The notes under the pieces: model-generated
What the model saw: the letters and a program-made list of their open reading frames with translations, nothing else
What the model was told of the DNA's origin: nothing
Database searches by the model: none
Made by a program: the position numbers and the translations under genes
DNA from: Litorimonas sp947503715
Lineage (GTDB): Bacteria > Pseudomonadota > Alphaproteobacteria > Caulobacterales > Maricaulaceae
Length of the DNA: 64,000 bases
Assembly (NCBI RefSeq): GCF_050271975.1
Contig: NZ_CP189850.1
Location: forward strand, 1,984,001-2,048,000
Reading direction: 5' to 3'
Part shown: piece after piece, positions 8,684 to 17,557 of the stretch
Numbering within the stretch: position 1 is the first letter of the stretch
Layout: every line of letters begins with the position of its first letter

Positions 8684-9550
8684 ATGACCACAGGCGTTGC
8701 AATCAAGTCCGTTCTGAACCCCCGCGCGAAAGATATCGGCGAATTCGAAGTGCGCCGCGCGCTGCCTTTCATTCAACAGCGGGCGATTGGCCCGTGGATA
8801 TTCTTCGATCATTTCGGCCCTGTCGAGTTTGCACCGGGGGAAGGTATGAATGTTCGCCCGCATCCGCATATCAATCTGGCGACCGTGACTTACCTGTTCG
8901 AAGGCGAGATTTATCACCGCGACAGTCTCGGTAATGCACAACCTATTCTGCCGGGCGGGGTAAACCTCATGGTGGCGGGGAGGGGCATTGTTCATTCGGA
9001 ACGCACGCGCGATGAATTGCGGGCCAGCGGATATTCCATGCACGGCTTGCAACTCTGGCACGCCCTGCCGGAAGAGCAGGAAGAAACGGACCCAGCCTTC
9101 TATCACCATCCGGCAGAGGACATTCCGCAGGTGGATATCGACGGCGTGAGCGTCCGTGTTATGATGGGCAGCGCTTACGGCGTGACCTCGCCCGTCAAAA
9201 CCTTTTCGCCAAATATCTATATCGAGGCCGACTTAAAAGCCGGACAATCGCTCGACCTGCCACAGGCGGAAGAGCGCGGGATTTATGTTGTGAAAGGCGG
9301 ATTGGACATTCACGGAGAGGTAGCGCCCATTTTCGCCATGTCCGTCCTCACAGACGCCGCGAAAACCGTGACCGCGACGGAGGATACGCGCTTTGCAATG
9401 ATCGGCGGCGATACTCTCGGCCAGCGATTCCTCGACTGGAATTTCGCGTCGAGTTCGAAGGAAAGGATCGAGCAGGCGAAAGAGGATTGGCGAGAAGGAC
9501 GATTCCCGAAAGTGCCGGGGGATGAGGAAGAGTTTATTCCCCTGCCTTGA
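8684..9550 (+). CDS. Pirin family protein
   Basis: This 288-residue bicupin protein has the pirin iron-binding set: RPHPHINLATVTY (two His), a further His in EIYHRDS and the Glu of GRGIVHSE. Bacterial pirins can be quercetin dioxygenases or modulators of metabolic enzymes such as pyruvate dehydrogenase; the specific role is not visible here. The C-terminal half contains the second cupin and a conserved aromatic tail. The SD (AGAGG) sits about seven bases before the ATG. The divergent pairing with a GST suggests a shared response to aromatic or oxidative stress, as inference. Confidence 0.88.
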   Translation: MTTGVAIKSVLNPRAKDIGEFEVRRALPFIQQRAIGPWIFFDHFGPVEFAPGEGMNVRPHPHINLATVTYLFEGEIYHRDSLGNAQPILPGGVNLMVAGRGIVHSERTRDELRASGYSMHGLQLWHALPEEQEETDPAFYHHPAEDIPQVDIDGVSVRVMMGSAYGVTSPVKTFSPNIYIEADLKAGQSLDLPQAEERGIYVVKGGLDIHGEVAPIFAMSVLTDAAKTVTATEDTRFAMIGGDTLGQRFLDWNFASSSKERIEQAKEDWREGRFPKVPGDEEEFIPLP

Positions 9551-9634
9551 GGGTGGGAAAGGTGGCAATCCACGTTTATCGAAAACTAAACTCCACACTT
9601 TATGTAAATTAAAATTGTCTAAGCAACCTTAATT

Positions 9635-9749
9635 GTCACCCCGCACAAGGGCTTTGTCCGCAGATGCGGGGCCTAACGGTTACAGAACGTGGGCTCGGGT
9701 TTGCAGACGATAGGTCCCGCATCTTCGCTTCGCTACGTGCGGGATGACA
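9635..9749. repeat. Tail-to-tail pair of a ~40-bp palindromic repeat
   Basis: The left unit (about 9635-9676) starts TGTCACCCCGCAC and ends ATGCGGGGCCTA. The right unit (about 9711-9749) is its inverted relative, TAGGTCCCGCAT to GTGCGGGATGACA. The ends are conserved and the middles differ, as expected for two old copies of an intergenic REP/BIME-like element facing each other. It lies downstream of pirin and could also act as a terminator structure. Confidence 0.6.
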
Positions 9750-9837
9750 GTGCGATGGGAGTCTCACAGTTTTGTGGTCAATCCCCATATATAAAAAACA
9801 TAACCCCGCACTTATTCAACCCGCGCTATATTTAAGA

Positions 9838-10190
9838 TGTTCTCTCAGACACGGGACAGGGTAGCGCTCTCTATCTGGTACTGAAAGACGGTGGGACTGA
9901 GCATCCGGCGGTGAGACGCCGGACTGTGCTGGGTCTTTTATGGCGAGCGGTGACCGCCGGGCCTTGAAAGGGAGCACGAGACTAACATCCTCGTGGCTTG
10001 TCCGAAGGCGCGACTGCGGGACCCGGTGCATTTCGCGTACGCGATTGCACGGACCGTCATATCAAAAACCACCGCCGCGGGACGTTGATGATTGGCCTGA
10101 CACCCCAATCCTCACGGTCATTGCGTAAAACAACTCTACTCTTGGTCTCCATCGTGATGACCCTCCCGCGGACTGTCCCACCTTTAACGG
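9838..10190 (+). ncRNA. Candidate structured RNA (unassigned)
   Basis: This is a 350-base stretch with no credible coding frame but dense local complementarity. GGTGGGAC (9890-9897) can close with GTCCCACC (10175-10182). Between them are AGCA/TGCT plus CCGGCG-GTGAGA-CGCCGG (9900-9930), GCGG-TGA-CCGC (9947-9957), CACGAG/CTCGTG (9975-9995), GTGCA/TGCAC enclosing TCGCG-TA-CGCGA (10026-10050), GATTGG/CCAATC (10090-10110) and GGTCAT/ATGACC (10116-10162). A -10-like TATATT lies at 9827-9832; no clear -35 was found. It resembles none of the RNase P, tmRNA, SRP or common riboswitch cores I know. It could be a free RNA or the 5' leader of the oxidoreductase gene at 10324. Strand is inferred from the promoter-like box. 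Confidence 0.4.
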
Positions 10191-10323
10191 GAAATTCGCC
10201 TCTGCCGCACGCTTTGATCGTCGGTCGTACATTTCCGCATGTCTGCCAACGTCTCGTCTGTATCTTGACCGCGCCGCATATCCCCGCCACCACTGCCGCA
10301 AATCAAAATAAGGCGAAATTCCC

Positions 10324-11445
10324 ATGACCACATATCTTCAGATGCTTTCCACCGTCACAACGGACGGCCTGGAAATGAAACTCGTTAAGCAGAAAATGCC
10401 CGAGCCCAAACCCCATGAAATCGTCGTCAAAGTTGAAGCGACTCCGATCAATCCGTCTGATCACGGTGTCATGTTCGGTTGGGCCGATATTTCGAAAGCG
10501 ACCTCATCCGGTGAAGGTGCGGACCGTGTGTTGAAGGCTCCACTGGCGCCCGGTGGATTGTCCCGCATGAAGGCCCGTCTGGACCAAGACCTTCCTGTCG
10601 GGAATGAAGGCGCGGGAACAGTCGTCGCGGCAGGGTCTGATGAATATGCACAATCTTTGATGGGCAAGCGTGTCGCCGTGATGGGCGGCGGCATGTATGC
10701 GGGTTACCGCGCGGTACCAGCCATGAGCGCGCTGCCTCTGCCCGAGGATGCGACGGCCCGTGACGGCGCATCCTGTTTCGTCAATCCGCTGACCGCGCTC
10801 TGCTTTATCGAGACGATGCGCGGTGAAGATCACTCCGCGATTGTTCACACGGCCGCCGCGTCGAACCTTGGCCAAATGCTCAACCGCATCTGTCAGGCGG
10901 ATGGCGTCGACATCGTCAATATCGTGCGCCGTCAGGAACAGGTTGATATTCTAAAAGAGCTCGGCGCGAAATATATCGTCAATTCCAGCGATGATGATTT
11001 CCATATGCAGCTGACCGACGCCATTCACGCGACGGGCGCGACGCTCGGCTTTGACGCGATTGGTGGGGGTGATACAGCGTCCAATATTCTGCTCGCCATG
11101 GAAGCCGCCGCCGCGCGAACACCGGGGGCTTATTCCATTTATGGCTCGATAAAACATAAGCAGGTCTATTCCTATGGCAGCCTCGATTTCGGTCCGACGA
11201 TCCTCAACCGTGCCTATGGTATGGCCTGGGGCGTGGGCGGCTGGTTGCTCCCGAACTTCCTCGCCAAGGCCGGTATGGAAACGGCTGTGCGCCTGCGCAA
11301 GCGTGTGGCGGATGAGTTGCACACGACGTTTAAAAGCCACTATACCGACGAGATTTCCCTCTCTGATGCCTTGGATGCGGATATTGTGAAGCGGTATAAC
11401 GCGAAGAAAACGGGCGAGAAATTCCTGATTAATCCGCAGCTATAA
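10324..11445 (+). CDS. Medium-chain dehydrogenase/reductase (quinone-reductase type)
   Basis: This 373-residue MDR-superfamily protein has an N-terminal GroES-like domain (EIVVKVEATPINPSDHGVM, then VGNEGAGTVVAAG) and a Rossmann domain (IVHTAAASNLGQML, LGFDAIGGGD). It lacks the Cys/His zinc ligands of alcohol dehydrogenases and therefore resembles NADPH:quinone reductases or enoyl reductases. The substrate is unknown. The SD-like AAGG sits about nine bases upstream of the ATG. A long untranslated region with the candidate RNA precedes it. The next gene starts one base after its stop, so the two are probably co-transcribed. Confidence 0.85.
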   Translation: MTTYLQMLSTVTTDGLEMKLVKQKMPEPKPHEIVVKVEATPINPSDHGVMFGWADISKATSSGEGADRVLKAPLAPGGLSRMKARLDQDLPVGNEGAGTVVAAGSDEYAQSLMGKRVAVMGGGMYAGYRAVPAMSALPLPEDATARDGASCFVNPLTALCFIETMRGEDHSAIVHTAAASNLGQMLNRICQADGVDIVNIVRRQEQVDILKELGAKYIVNSSDDDFHMQLTDAIHATGATLGFDAIGGGDTASNILLAMEAAAARTPGAYSIYGSIKHKQVYSYGSLDFGPTILNRAYGMAWGVGGWLLPNFLAKAGMETAVRLRKRVADELHTTFKSHYTDEISLSDALDADIVKRYNAKKTGEKFLINPQL

Positions 11446-11446
11446 T

Positions 11447-12121
11447 ATGGGTATCGGGTTCTCTGCAAAATCGTTTCAACTGCTTGAAGAGCTTCGCGAT
11501 AATTGTAATCGCGAGTGGTATCTGGAGCATAAGCCGGAGATTTTGGAACATTGCGTGGACCCGTTCCGCTTTCTGCTGGAATGCGTAACGCGGGAACTCT
11601 CAGACCATTCCATCCGCCTGTCGGGTGGGAAACAGACGATGTTCCGCCTGAACCGCGATGTCCGGTTTTCGAAAGATAAGTCGCCCTATAATCATCATAT
11701 CAGCGGAACGCTGACGCGCTCTGGATCAAAGAACGAGCAGGGCGGCTTGGTCTATCTCCGTCTTGACCCCACGGGTGGCATGTTGGGCGGCGGCTATTAC
11801 GGACTGACGGCGAAACGCATGGGATCTATTCGGGACCGGATTTTGGCGGAGCCCGAGGCGTTTCAGGACATGGTTGATCATCTGGCCGAGCATGATTTGG
11901 TCTTTGGTAAGGAAGACAGCCTGACAAATATGCCGCGCGGCTATAGTCAGCAAAGCGAGCATGAGCTGGCGTGGGCGCTGCGGATGAAGAATTTCATCAT
12001 ACGCCGCGACATGAAACGTAATGACTGGAAGGGCGACGGCTTCGTGGAAATGATCGCGGATTTTGCAAAGGTCGTGACGCCCGTGCTGGATTTTGGATTG
12101 GTGAGCGTGGAGGGGACGTAA
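11447..12121 (+). CDS. DUF2461 family protein (TIGR02453)
   Basis: This is a 224-residue protein of the DUF2461 family, recognised by LEELRDNCNREWY, then FRLNRDVRFSKDKSPY and the later FIIRRDMKRNDW. The family is widespread and its function is not established; no catalytic motif can be claimed. It begins one base after the oxidoreductase stop, which suggests translational coupling. The 57 bases to the convergent VOC gene contain GTCATC/GATGAC (12132-12160), a weak hairpin that could serve both directions. Confidence 0.85.
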   Translation: MGIGFSAKSFQLLEELRDNCNREWYLEHKPEILEHCVDPFRFLLECVTRELSDHSIRLSGGKQTMFRLNRDVRFSKDKSPYNHHISGTLTRSGSKNEQGGLVYLRLDPTGGMLGGGYYGLTAKRMGSIRDRILAEPEAFQDMVDHLAEHDLVFGKEDSLTNMPRGYSQQSEHELAWALRMKNFIIRRDMKRNDWKGDGFVEMIADFAKVVTPVLDFGLVSVEGT

Positions 12122-12178
12122 TAAAAACTATGTCATCCTCGGGTGAAGATCGGTGATGACGTTCAGTTAAAAAATGCT

Positions 12179-12613
12179 CTAACTCGCGAAGACTTGGCTC
12201 ATGTCTTTGAAACTCTTGAATTCCAGCGCATTGCCGCTGGGGTCCATGAAGAACATTGTGGCCTGTTCACCGACCTCGCCTTTGAACCGGATATAGGGCT
12301 CGATGACGAACTCTGTGCCCGCGGATTTTAGGCGCTCTGACATCTCTGTCCACGTGTTCCAATCCAGGATCGCCCCGAAATGACGGACGGGGACCTGCTT
12401 GCCATCCACGGCGTTAGTGGGTTCGACTATATCGCCCATATCCTTGACGTGAAAGCTGACCTGATGGCCGAAGAAATCGAAATCAATCCATGTGTCCGCT
12501 TCGCGACCCTGCGTGCAGCCGAGGAGGTCGCGGTAGAAAGTCCGCGTTTCCTCCTTGTCCCGCACAGGCGCAGCGAGGTGAAAAATAGACTTAGCTGTTG
12601 GGGCCGTAGGCAT
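12179..12613 (-). CDS. VOC family (glyoxalase-like) protein
   Basis: This 144-residue protein has the vicinal-oxygen-chelate fold: FHLAAPVRDKEETRTFY and LGCTQGREADTWIDFDFFGHQVSFH form the first babbaf half, and GTEFVIEP, MFFMDPSGNALEFKSF the second, with His and Glu at metal positions. Members include glyoxalases, dioxygenases and resistance proteins; the substrate is unclear. The ATG at 12613 follows GGAAG by a few bases. Its 5' end overlaps the preceding GST gene by 23 bases, making it the last gene of the M1 peptidase / DUF6702 / GST / VOC run. Confidence 0.85.
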   Translation of the reverse strand: MPTAPTAKSIFHLAAPVRDKEETRTFYRDLLGCTQGREADTWIDFDFFGHQVSFHVKDMGDIVEPTNAVDGKQVPVRHFGAILDWNTWTEMSERLKSAGTEFVIEPYIRFKGEVGEQATMFFMDPSGNALEFKSFKDMSQVFAS

Positions 12614-13223
12614 AACTTCCGCCTCTCTCAAGCGCCCGTTGATAGGCGGGCAATTTGTGAATGCGGTCAACATAGTCGAGACAGGCTTCATAACCTTTCA
12701 ACCGTCCGCGCGCTTTGGCGGCCTCCAACGGGAAAATCATCTGGATGTCCGCGCCCGTCATCTCGTCGCCTGCAAACCATTCCTTGCTCGTCAATTGATA
12801 TTCGCAATAGTCGAGAATGCCTTTAATTTCGGCCATAATCATCGGCTGGATCGGCGCGGCGGCCTCGCCGAGAAAACCCGTATAAAGCGCGAGGAGGAGC
12901 GGCAGCATGGCCGAACCTTCTGCGAAATGGAGGAAGTGAACATAATCGACATAATCCTGCGTGCCTTTGGCCGGACGCAATTTCCCGTCGCCATATTTAT
13001 CAAGGAGGTAGACAATAATCGCACCGGTTTCAGCAACGATCAGACCGTCATCTTCAATCAGCGGGCTTTTGCCGAGCGGATGGACCGCTTTCAGTTCTTT
13101 CGGCGCGCGATTGGTCTCGGGGTCGCGCTTGTAATGTTTGATATCATATTCAACGCCCAGTTCTTCAAGGAGCCAGAGGATGCGTTGCGAGCGGGAATTA
13201 TTGAGATGGTGTACAGTTAACAT
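12591..13223 (-). CDS. Glutathione S-transferase family protein
   Basis: This 210-residue GST has an N-terminal domain starting MLTVHHLNNSRSQRILW, with GKSPLIEDDG (cis-Pro) and VAETGAIIVYLL (glutathione gamma-Glu contact). The C-terminal domain contains WFAGDEMTGADIQM, the conserved helix cap. It resembles the YfcG/GTT1-like group more than the other GST in this window. Start 13223 is taken from the conserved N-terminus because the open frame extends much further upstream over the next gene. It overlaps the VOC gene by 23 bases, consistent with a shared glutathione or glyoxal detoxification role (inference). Confidence 0.86.
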   Translation of the reverse strand: MLTVHHLNNSRSQRILWLLEELGVEYDIKHYKRDPETNRAPKELKAVHPLGKSPLIEDDGLIVAETGAIIVYLLDKYGDGKLRPAKGTQDYVDYVHFLHFAEGSAMLPLLLALYTGFLGEAAAPIQPMIMAEIKGILDYCEYQLTSKEWFAGDEMTGADIQMIFPLEAAKARGRLKGYEACLDYVDRIHKLPAYQRALERGGSYAYGPNS

Positions 13224-13261
13224 GACGCAGTGATGCGTTACGTGGGGGCGTAGGGCAAGAC

Positions 13262-13762
13262 CTAAGAGGTCGAATTTATGGCATCGAGGTCCGAATTTTC
13301 GAACACAATTGTGCGAATGCCGTCTGACGTCGGAACATTGATCGTGTTGTCGAAGTGCGGGTTGAGATCGCGCAAGATCGCGTTTCGGGCCGACCATGTT
13401 TCGGGCAGGGCCGCAATTTCTCCGGTCTGGTAGACATAGACATGTCCACCCTCGATCTCTGCGCCGAGCAGGTTGAGCGGGACAGTCTCGCCATCCGCAA
13501 TAAGCTCAAACCGCTCGGCTGTGTAAAGCGCGAGTTGTGCACGGGCTTTCAGGCCGGACAGGTCGTTCGTCTCAATAATGCCCGCCTTGTAGAGCAGACG
13601 CTGCGTTGTCGAGAGTTGGAGGACATGGGTGACTTCAAGAGTAGTGTCGTCGGATGTGACAACTTCCGTCTCCACGCGCGGGGCATCATGGGCGACGGCA
13701 GGGACCGTCGCCGCAAATGTCATCGCAATGGCGCTACAGATTGCGGCGCGACGGGACAGCAT
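13262..13762 (-). CDS. Exported DUF6702-like protein
   Basis: This is a 166-residue protein with a clear Sec signal peptide ending at VAHDAP. The mature part begins with the His after cleavage, followed by ETEVVTSDDTTLEVTHVLQL, and looks all-beta. This pattern and the position directly after an M1 peptidase fit the DUF6702 family, which is uncharacterised; I hold this assignment as probable only. Its ATG overlaps the last base of the M1 peptidase stop (TAATG), a translational coupling arrangement that suggests a periplasmic partner or accessory of that enzyme. Confidence 0.72.
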   Translation of the reverse strand: MLSRRAAICSAIAMTFAATVPAVAHDAPRVETEVVTSDDTTLEVTHVLQLSTTQRLLYKAGIIETNDLSGLKARAQLALYTAERFELIADGETVPLNLLGAEIEGGHVYVYQTGEIAALPETWSARNAILRDLNPHFDNTINVPTSDGIRTIVFENSDLDAINSTS

Positions 13763-16365
13763 TAATCACGCTCCAACATGCGTTCGAGTGTGCGACGCAG
13801 GGACGATTTTTTCTTCTCGTCCTTGGCATCTTCAGCTTTGGCTTTGGTTGGAGTTTCAGCCTCAGGCTCTTCCGCTGCGTCGCCCATTGGCGCGGATTTT
13901 TCATCCGCAGCGTCGTCATCGTCCGAATGCAACTCGCGCAGCATATCGGCCATCATGTTCGAGGCTTGGTAGTTGGACTTATAAAGCTCCAAACGACTGC
14001 TGCGCATGACGGGCGGGTAGGCGTTGTTGGAATAATCCGCATCCGCCGTCTGATGCGCTTCGTCGAGTTTGAAGCCGGAAGCTTTGTTGTCGAGCACGAA
14101 GAGCTTGGTCACAAACTCCGCATTCCGACGCCAGATTTCAGCCGGGATCATATACTCTTCCGTCGAGCCATTGGCATATTCGATCGTGACGGGGAGTGGA
14201 GAAATCAGCCCGCCAATATTTTCAAAGTCGACGAAATAGAGATATTTTCCGTCTTCCATCGCGCGGTCATAGGCTTTGCGTTCCCAATCTTCGAGACCGT
14301 CATAAAATTTCTTGAACTTGTTTCGGTCAGCATTTGTGACCGTGAACTTGTCATTCTCATTGTAGAAATCATTGAGGTCGTCAAAGCGTTTCACACGCGG
14401 CGTGATGCCTTCTTCGCGGTTACGACGTTGCGTGATGTTCTCAGGATATTTGACGAGGTCTTCGTCACGTTGAATGTCCTTCTCAATATCAGGGTCACCT
14501 GTCGAGATTTGGTACTCACGCACATCGGTCATAGCCATATCGACATGGTCCGTGCCGTAATACCAACCGCGCCAAAACCAATCGAGATCGACAGCGGAAG
14601 CATCTTCCATCGTCCGGAAGAAGTCGGCGGGTGTCGGACGCTTGAATTTCCATCGTGTCGCATATTCGCGGAATGCAAAATCGAACAGCTCACGTCCCAT
14701 CACGGTTTCGCGCAAGACAATCAGCGAAGCGGCGGGCTTGGAATAGGCATTCGGGCCGAACTGCAGGACTGAGTCAGATTGCGTCATGATCGGTACCTGA
14801 TTGGAGGACTGCATATATCGCGAAATTTCATCCAGTGGGTTTTGCATATTGCGGCGGATGGGAAAATTTTCTTCCCACTCATATTCCGCCATATATTCGA
14901 GGAAGGTGTTCAGACCTTCATCCATCCACGTATAGCGACGCTCATCAGAGTTGACGGTCATCGGGAAATAGATGTGACCGATTTCGTGAATAATCACGCC
15001 GATCAGGCCATATTTGATGTTTCGGGAATACACGACTTCGCCGGATTTCTCATCCTCTGATGGACGATAGCCGTTAAAGGTAATCATCGGATATTCCATC
15101 CCGCCACGTTCCCATGAGTTCACGGACTGCGCGGTCGGATAAGGATAGTTGAAGGCGAATTTGTTATAGACGTCCATCGTATGAACAACGGCCTGTGTCG
15201 AATATTTCGACCAGATCGGGTCCGCTTCTTTCGGGAAAAATGACATGGCGAGAACCGTGGGATTCGCTTCGTCATCCTGCTCAAATGTCATCGCATCCCA
15301 GATATATTTACGGGAGGAGGACCACGCAAAGTCGCGGACATTTTCAGCTTTGAACTTCCATGTCTTCTCTCCGTCGGCCTTGGTCTTCTCGTTTTCTTCC
15401 GCTTCTTCGGGTGTCACGATATAGATAGGTTCATCGGTTCCAGCATCGGCGAGACGCTGTCGCTGTTTCGCGGTCAGGACGTCGCGCGGATTTTGCAATT
15501 CGCCCGTTGCCGCAACAATGTGATCGCTCGGGACCGTCAGATTGACTTCATAATCGCCAAATTCGAGTGTGAACTCACCACGACCGAGGAACTGTTTATT
15601 CTGCCAGCCCGTGTAGTCAGTATAGGCGGCGAGACGGGGGAACCATTGCGCCATGCCGAAGATATAATTGTCTTCCTCTTCGAAATACTCATAACCGCCA
15701 CGGCCGCCAATGGAGACTTCGTCGAGAATATTGTGTTCCCAATCGACTTGAATTGTGATGGTCTCGCCAGACGCCAGTGGCTCCGGCAGGTCGATCCGCA
15801 TCATGGAGTCGTTAATCGTGTAAGGTAGGGCGTCGCCATCCATGTCCATGATGGCTTTGAATTCAAAACCGTAAGTCCGGTCTTCTTTCGCTTGTTGCTT
15901 GCGCAAAGCAGAGAAGGAGATGCGGTCTGCGCCGCCGGCGCCGTCACCCCGGCTTGAGCCAGCCGCAGAGGCTGTGGCAGAACGTTCTTCGAGAGAGCCG
16001 TCCTTAAAACGGTTCTGATCCAGCGCGAGCCAGATATAGGTCAGATTGTCGGGAGAATTGTTTGTGTATTCAATATCGCTCTCGGCATAGATGCGGCGCT
16101 CTTCCTCATCCAGACGGATATCCATCACGTGACTGGCGCGTTGCTGCCAATAAGCTGGGCCGGGTGCGCCGGACGCGTTGCGGTAGATATTCGGCGTCGG
16201 AAGAACATGGTCGAGTTGTCGGAACTTGGACACCGTATCACCCGGGCTACCCGCAGGGCCTTTTGCGCCCTCATCGGCAAAGGCTTCGGTGGTCAAAACG
16301 AGCGCGGTAATCGCGCCGAGTGTTGTGACGCTGGCAAATTTCAGCGCGTTCTTAATTCCGGACAT
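13762..16365 (-). CDS. Exported M1-family metallopeptidase
   Basis: This 867-residue gluzincin has an N-terminal signal peptide (cleavage near TEAFADE). The zinc site is HEIGH followed by the Glu of DEGLNTFLEY, and an exopeptidase-type motif GGMEYPMITFNG lies upstream. The N-terminal M1 beta domain contains YTNNSPDNLTYIWLALDQN. The C-terminus (about residues 825-867) is a highly charged Lys/Glu/Ala tail. It is probably a periplasmic aminopeptidase of the large M1 group common in Caulobacterales and relatives. It is the first gene of a minus-strand run with the DUF6702-like gene overlapping its stop, and 118 bases separate it from the glycosyltransferase genes upstream. Confidence 0.9.
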   Translation of the reverse strand: MSGIKNALKFASVTTLGAITALVLTTEAFADEGAKGPAGSPGDTVSKFRQLDHVLPTPNIYRNASGAPGPAYWQQRASHVMDIRLDEEERRIYAESDIEYTNNSPDNLTYIWLALDQNRFKDGSLEERSATASAAGSSRGDGAGGADRISFSALRKQQAKEDRTYGFEFKAIMDMDGDALPYTINDSMMRIDLPEPLASGETITIQVDWEHNILDEVSIGGRGGYEYFEEEDNYIFGMAQWFPRLAAYTDYTGWQNKQFLGRGEFTLEFGDYEVNLTVPSDHIVAATGELQNPRDVLTAKQRQRLADAGTDEPIYIVTPEEAEENEKTKADGEKTWKFKAENVRDFAWSSSRKYIWDAMTFEQDDEANPTVLAMSFFPKEADPIWSKYSTQAVVHTMDVYNKFAFNYPYPTAQSVNSWERGGMEYPMITFNGYRPSEDEKSGEVVYSRNIKYGLIGVIIHEIGHIYFPMTVNSDERRYTWMDEGLNTFLEYMAEYEWEENFPIRRNMQNPLDEISRYMQSSNQVPIMTQSDSVLQFGPNAYSKPAASLIVLRETVMGRELFDFAFREYATRWKFKRPTPADFFRTMEDASAVDLDWFWRGWYYGTDHVDMAMTDVREYQISTGDPDIEKDIQRDEDLVKYPENITQRRNREEGITPRVKRFDDLNDFYNENDKFTVTNADRNKFKKFYDGLEDWERKAYDRAMEDGKYLYFVDFENIGGLISPLPVTIEYANGSTEEYMIPAEIWRRNAEFVTKLFVLDNKASGFKLDEAHQTADADYSNNAYPPVMRSSRLELYKSNYQASNMMADMLRELHSDDDDAADEKSAPMGDAAEEPEAETPTKAKAEDAKDEKKKSSLRRTLERMLERD

Positions 16366-16483
16366 GTGTCCTCCCGGTGAGCATAAATCGTATTTTATAG
16401 TGGCTTATCGGGTCTCTGTGGCAAAATCCTACTAAATTCCCGTAAAGGACGAATTGTCCTGACCACTTCGCGTGGGTTTATAG

Positions 16484-17557
16484 TTACGAATGTATTTGCA
16501 GCGGGGAGGCCGCAGGATGCCGCCGCATTCCATTTCGGAATAATCCGTCGGCTATGGCTTTGACCGGGTGATGGCGTCGATATGCATGACGGCCATAGAT
16601 TCGACCTGTGTCGGGAATGGACTGTGTGTAGCTTAAATCGGATTGAACGAATTCTGCGACACATTTTAGAACATTGTGATTTTCGAGAACGCGGCGTCGG
16701 GCTTCTTGAATCTGGGGCAGGCGTTTGGAATATTCATCATTCGCAATCGCATTTCTGATGGTCGTTTCTGCCGCCTCAATATCAAAAATATCTATCGGTA
16801 TGACCGACCCTTCGGGGAACCAAGCCGCATAGTCAGGGGCGCCGAAATAGAAGGGCAGGCAACCTGCGAGAAAACAATCCGCGAGTTTTTCCGTCCAATG
16901 CCCGGACTCGACGTGATTTTCGATGGCAATGTGATAGCTATAGTCATCCATGGCTTCCGATTTTTCATCAATCGGTTGGATGCCGCGTCCGAAGACGTCG
17001 AGTTCTGGCAGTCGTTCACGCAATTGCATAACAAATTCCAACCGCGCAGCGTGAACCGTATGCGCCATTTTTTTGGTTGAACAGACAGTCGATAGGTCTT
17101 TGCTCTTACGCGGTATTCCCGACTGCATCATTTCATCGATAGTTTTATAATGTCCAGGCCCGCCCATGGGTCGGCCATAGAACCAGCGAAGGGGCGGCGT
17201 TGCGACGATATGGTTTGGGTGGTTCGTTAAAAGGGGAGACTTACTCGTCAAGACATGCCCGAATTGTTTCATAAAATTTGGACCGTCTATGCGAATGGAT
17301 GACGGTTCAGTTGTGATGAGAAGCGTGTTGTTCTGCGGGCATGCGAGGTCCTCAATCCGGTTGATCTTCTTCTCACCCGGCAGAGGCGGCAGCCCTTCAT
17401 AGACAACAAGCCAGTCATAGTCCCGCGAGTCTAGGTCAAAGGTAAACGTGACCCCTTCAAATCCTACTTTCGGAATTAGGGACGTCCAGAGCGCTGGGTC
17501 CTGATCCGGCGTAGTTTTGGCGAGAAATTTGACGGTTACCAATGTTCCGAAATCCAA
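16484..17557 (-). CDS. Glycosyltransferase family 10 (fucosyltransferase-like)
   Basis: This 357-residue cytosolic protein carries the GT10 C-terminal signature: YHIAIENHVESGHWTEKL followed by FLAGCLPFYFGAPD, matching the acceptor-side ENxxxxxYxTEK..G.xPxxxG motif of alpha-1,3-fucosyltransferases. An N-terminal Rossmann-like half is present (LLITTEPSSIRI). It likely transfers fucose or a related deoxysugar from a GDP donor to a surface glycan or lipopolysaccharide; donor and acceptor are not determined. Its start overlaps the 3' end of the preceding glycosyltransferase gene by 22 bases, so the two are translated from one message. Confidence 0.85.
   Translation of the reverse strand: MDFGTLVTVKFLAKTTPDQDPALWTSLIPKVGFEGVTFTFDLDSRDYDWLVVYEGLPPLPGEKKINRIEDLACPQNNTLLITTEPSSIRIDGPNFMKQFGHVLTSKSPLLTNHPNHIVATPPLRWFYGRPMGGPGHYKTIDEMMQSGIPRKSKDLSTVCSTKKMAHTVHAARLEFVMQLRERLPELDVFGRGIQPIDEKSEAMDDYSYHIAIENHVESGHWTEKLADCFLAGCLPFYFGAPDYAAWFPEGSVIPIDIFDIEAAETTIRNAIANDEYSKRLPQIQEARRRVLENHNVLKCVAEFVQSDLSYTQSIPDTGRIYGRHAYRRHHPVKAIADGLFRNGMRRHPAASPLQIHS

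Noticed and set aside
9901..9960. Cobalamin riboswitch suggested by CCGGCGGTGAGACGCCGG
   Set aside because: The conserved B12-box and the GCCACTG core are missing, and the downstream gene is not a cobalamin gene.
9816..10327. Open frames on both strands (71 to 109 codons) in the pirin-MDR gap
   Set aside because: No SD, no family resemblance, Arg/Ser/Pro-heavy composition and overlap with strong hairpins; non-coding RNA is the better reading.
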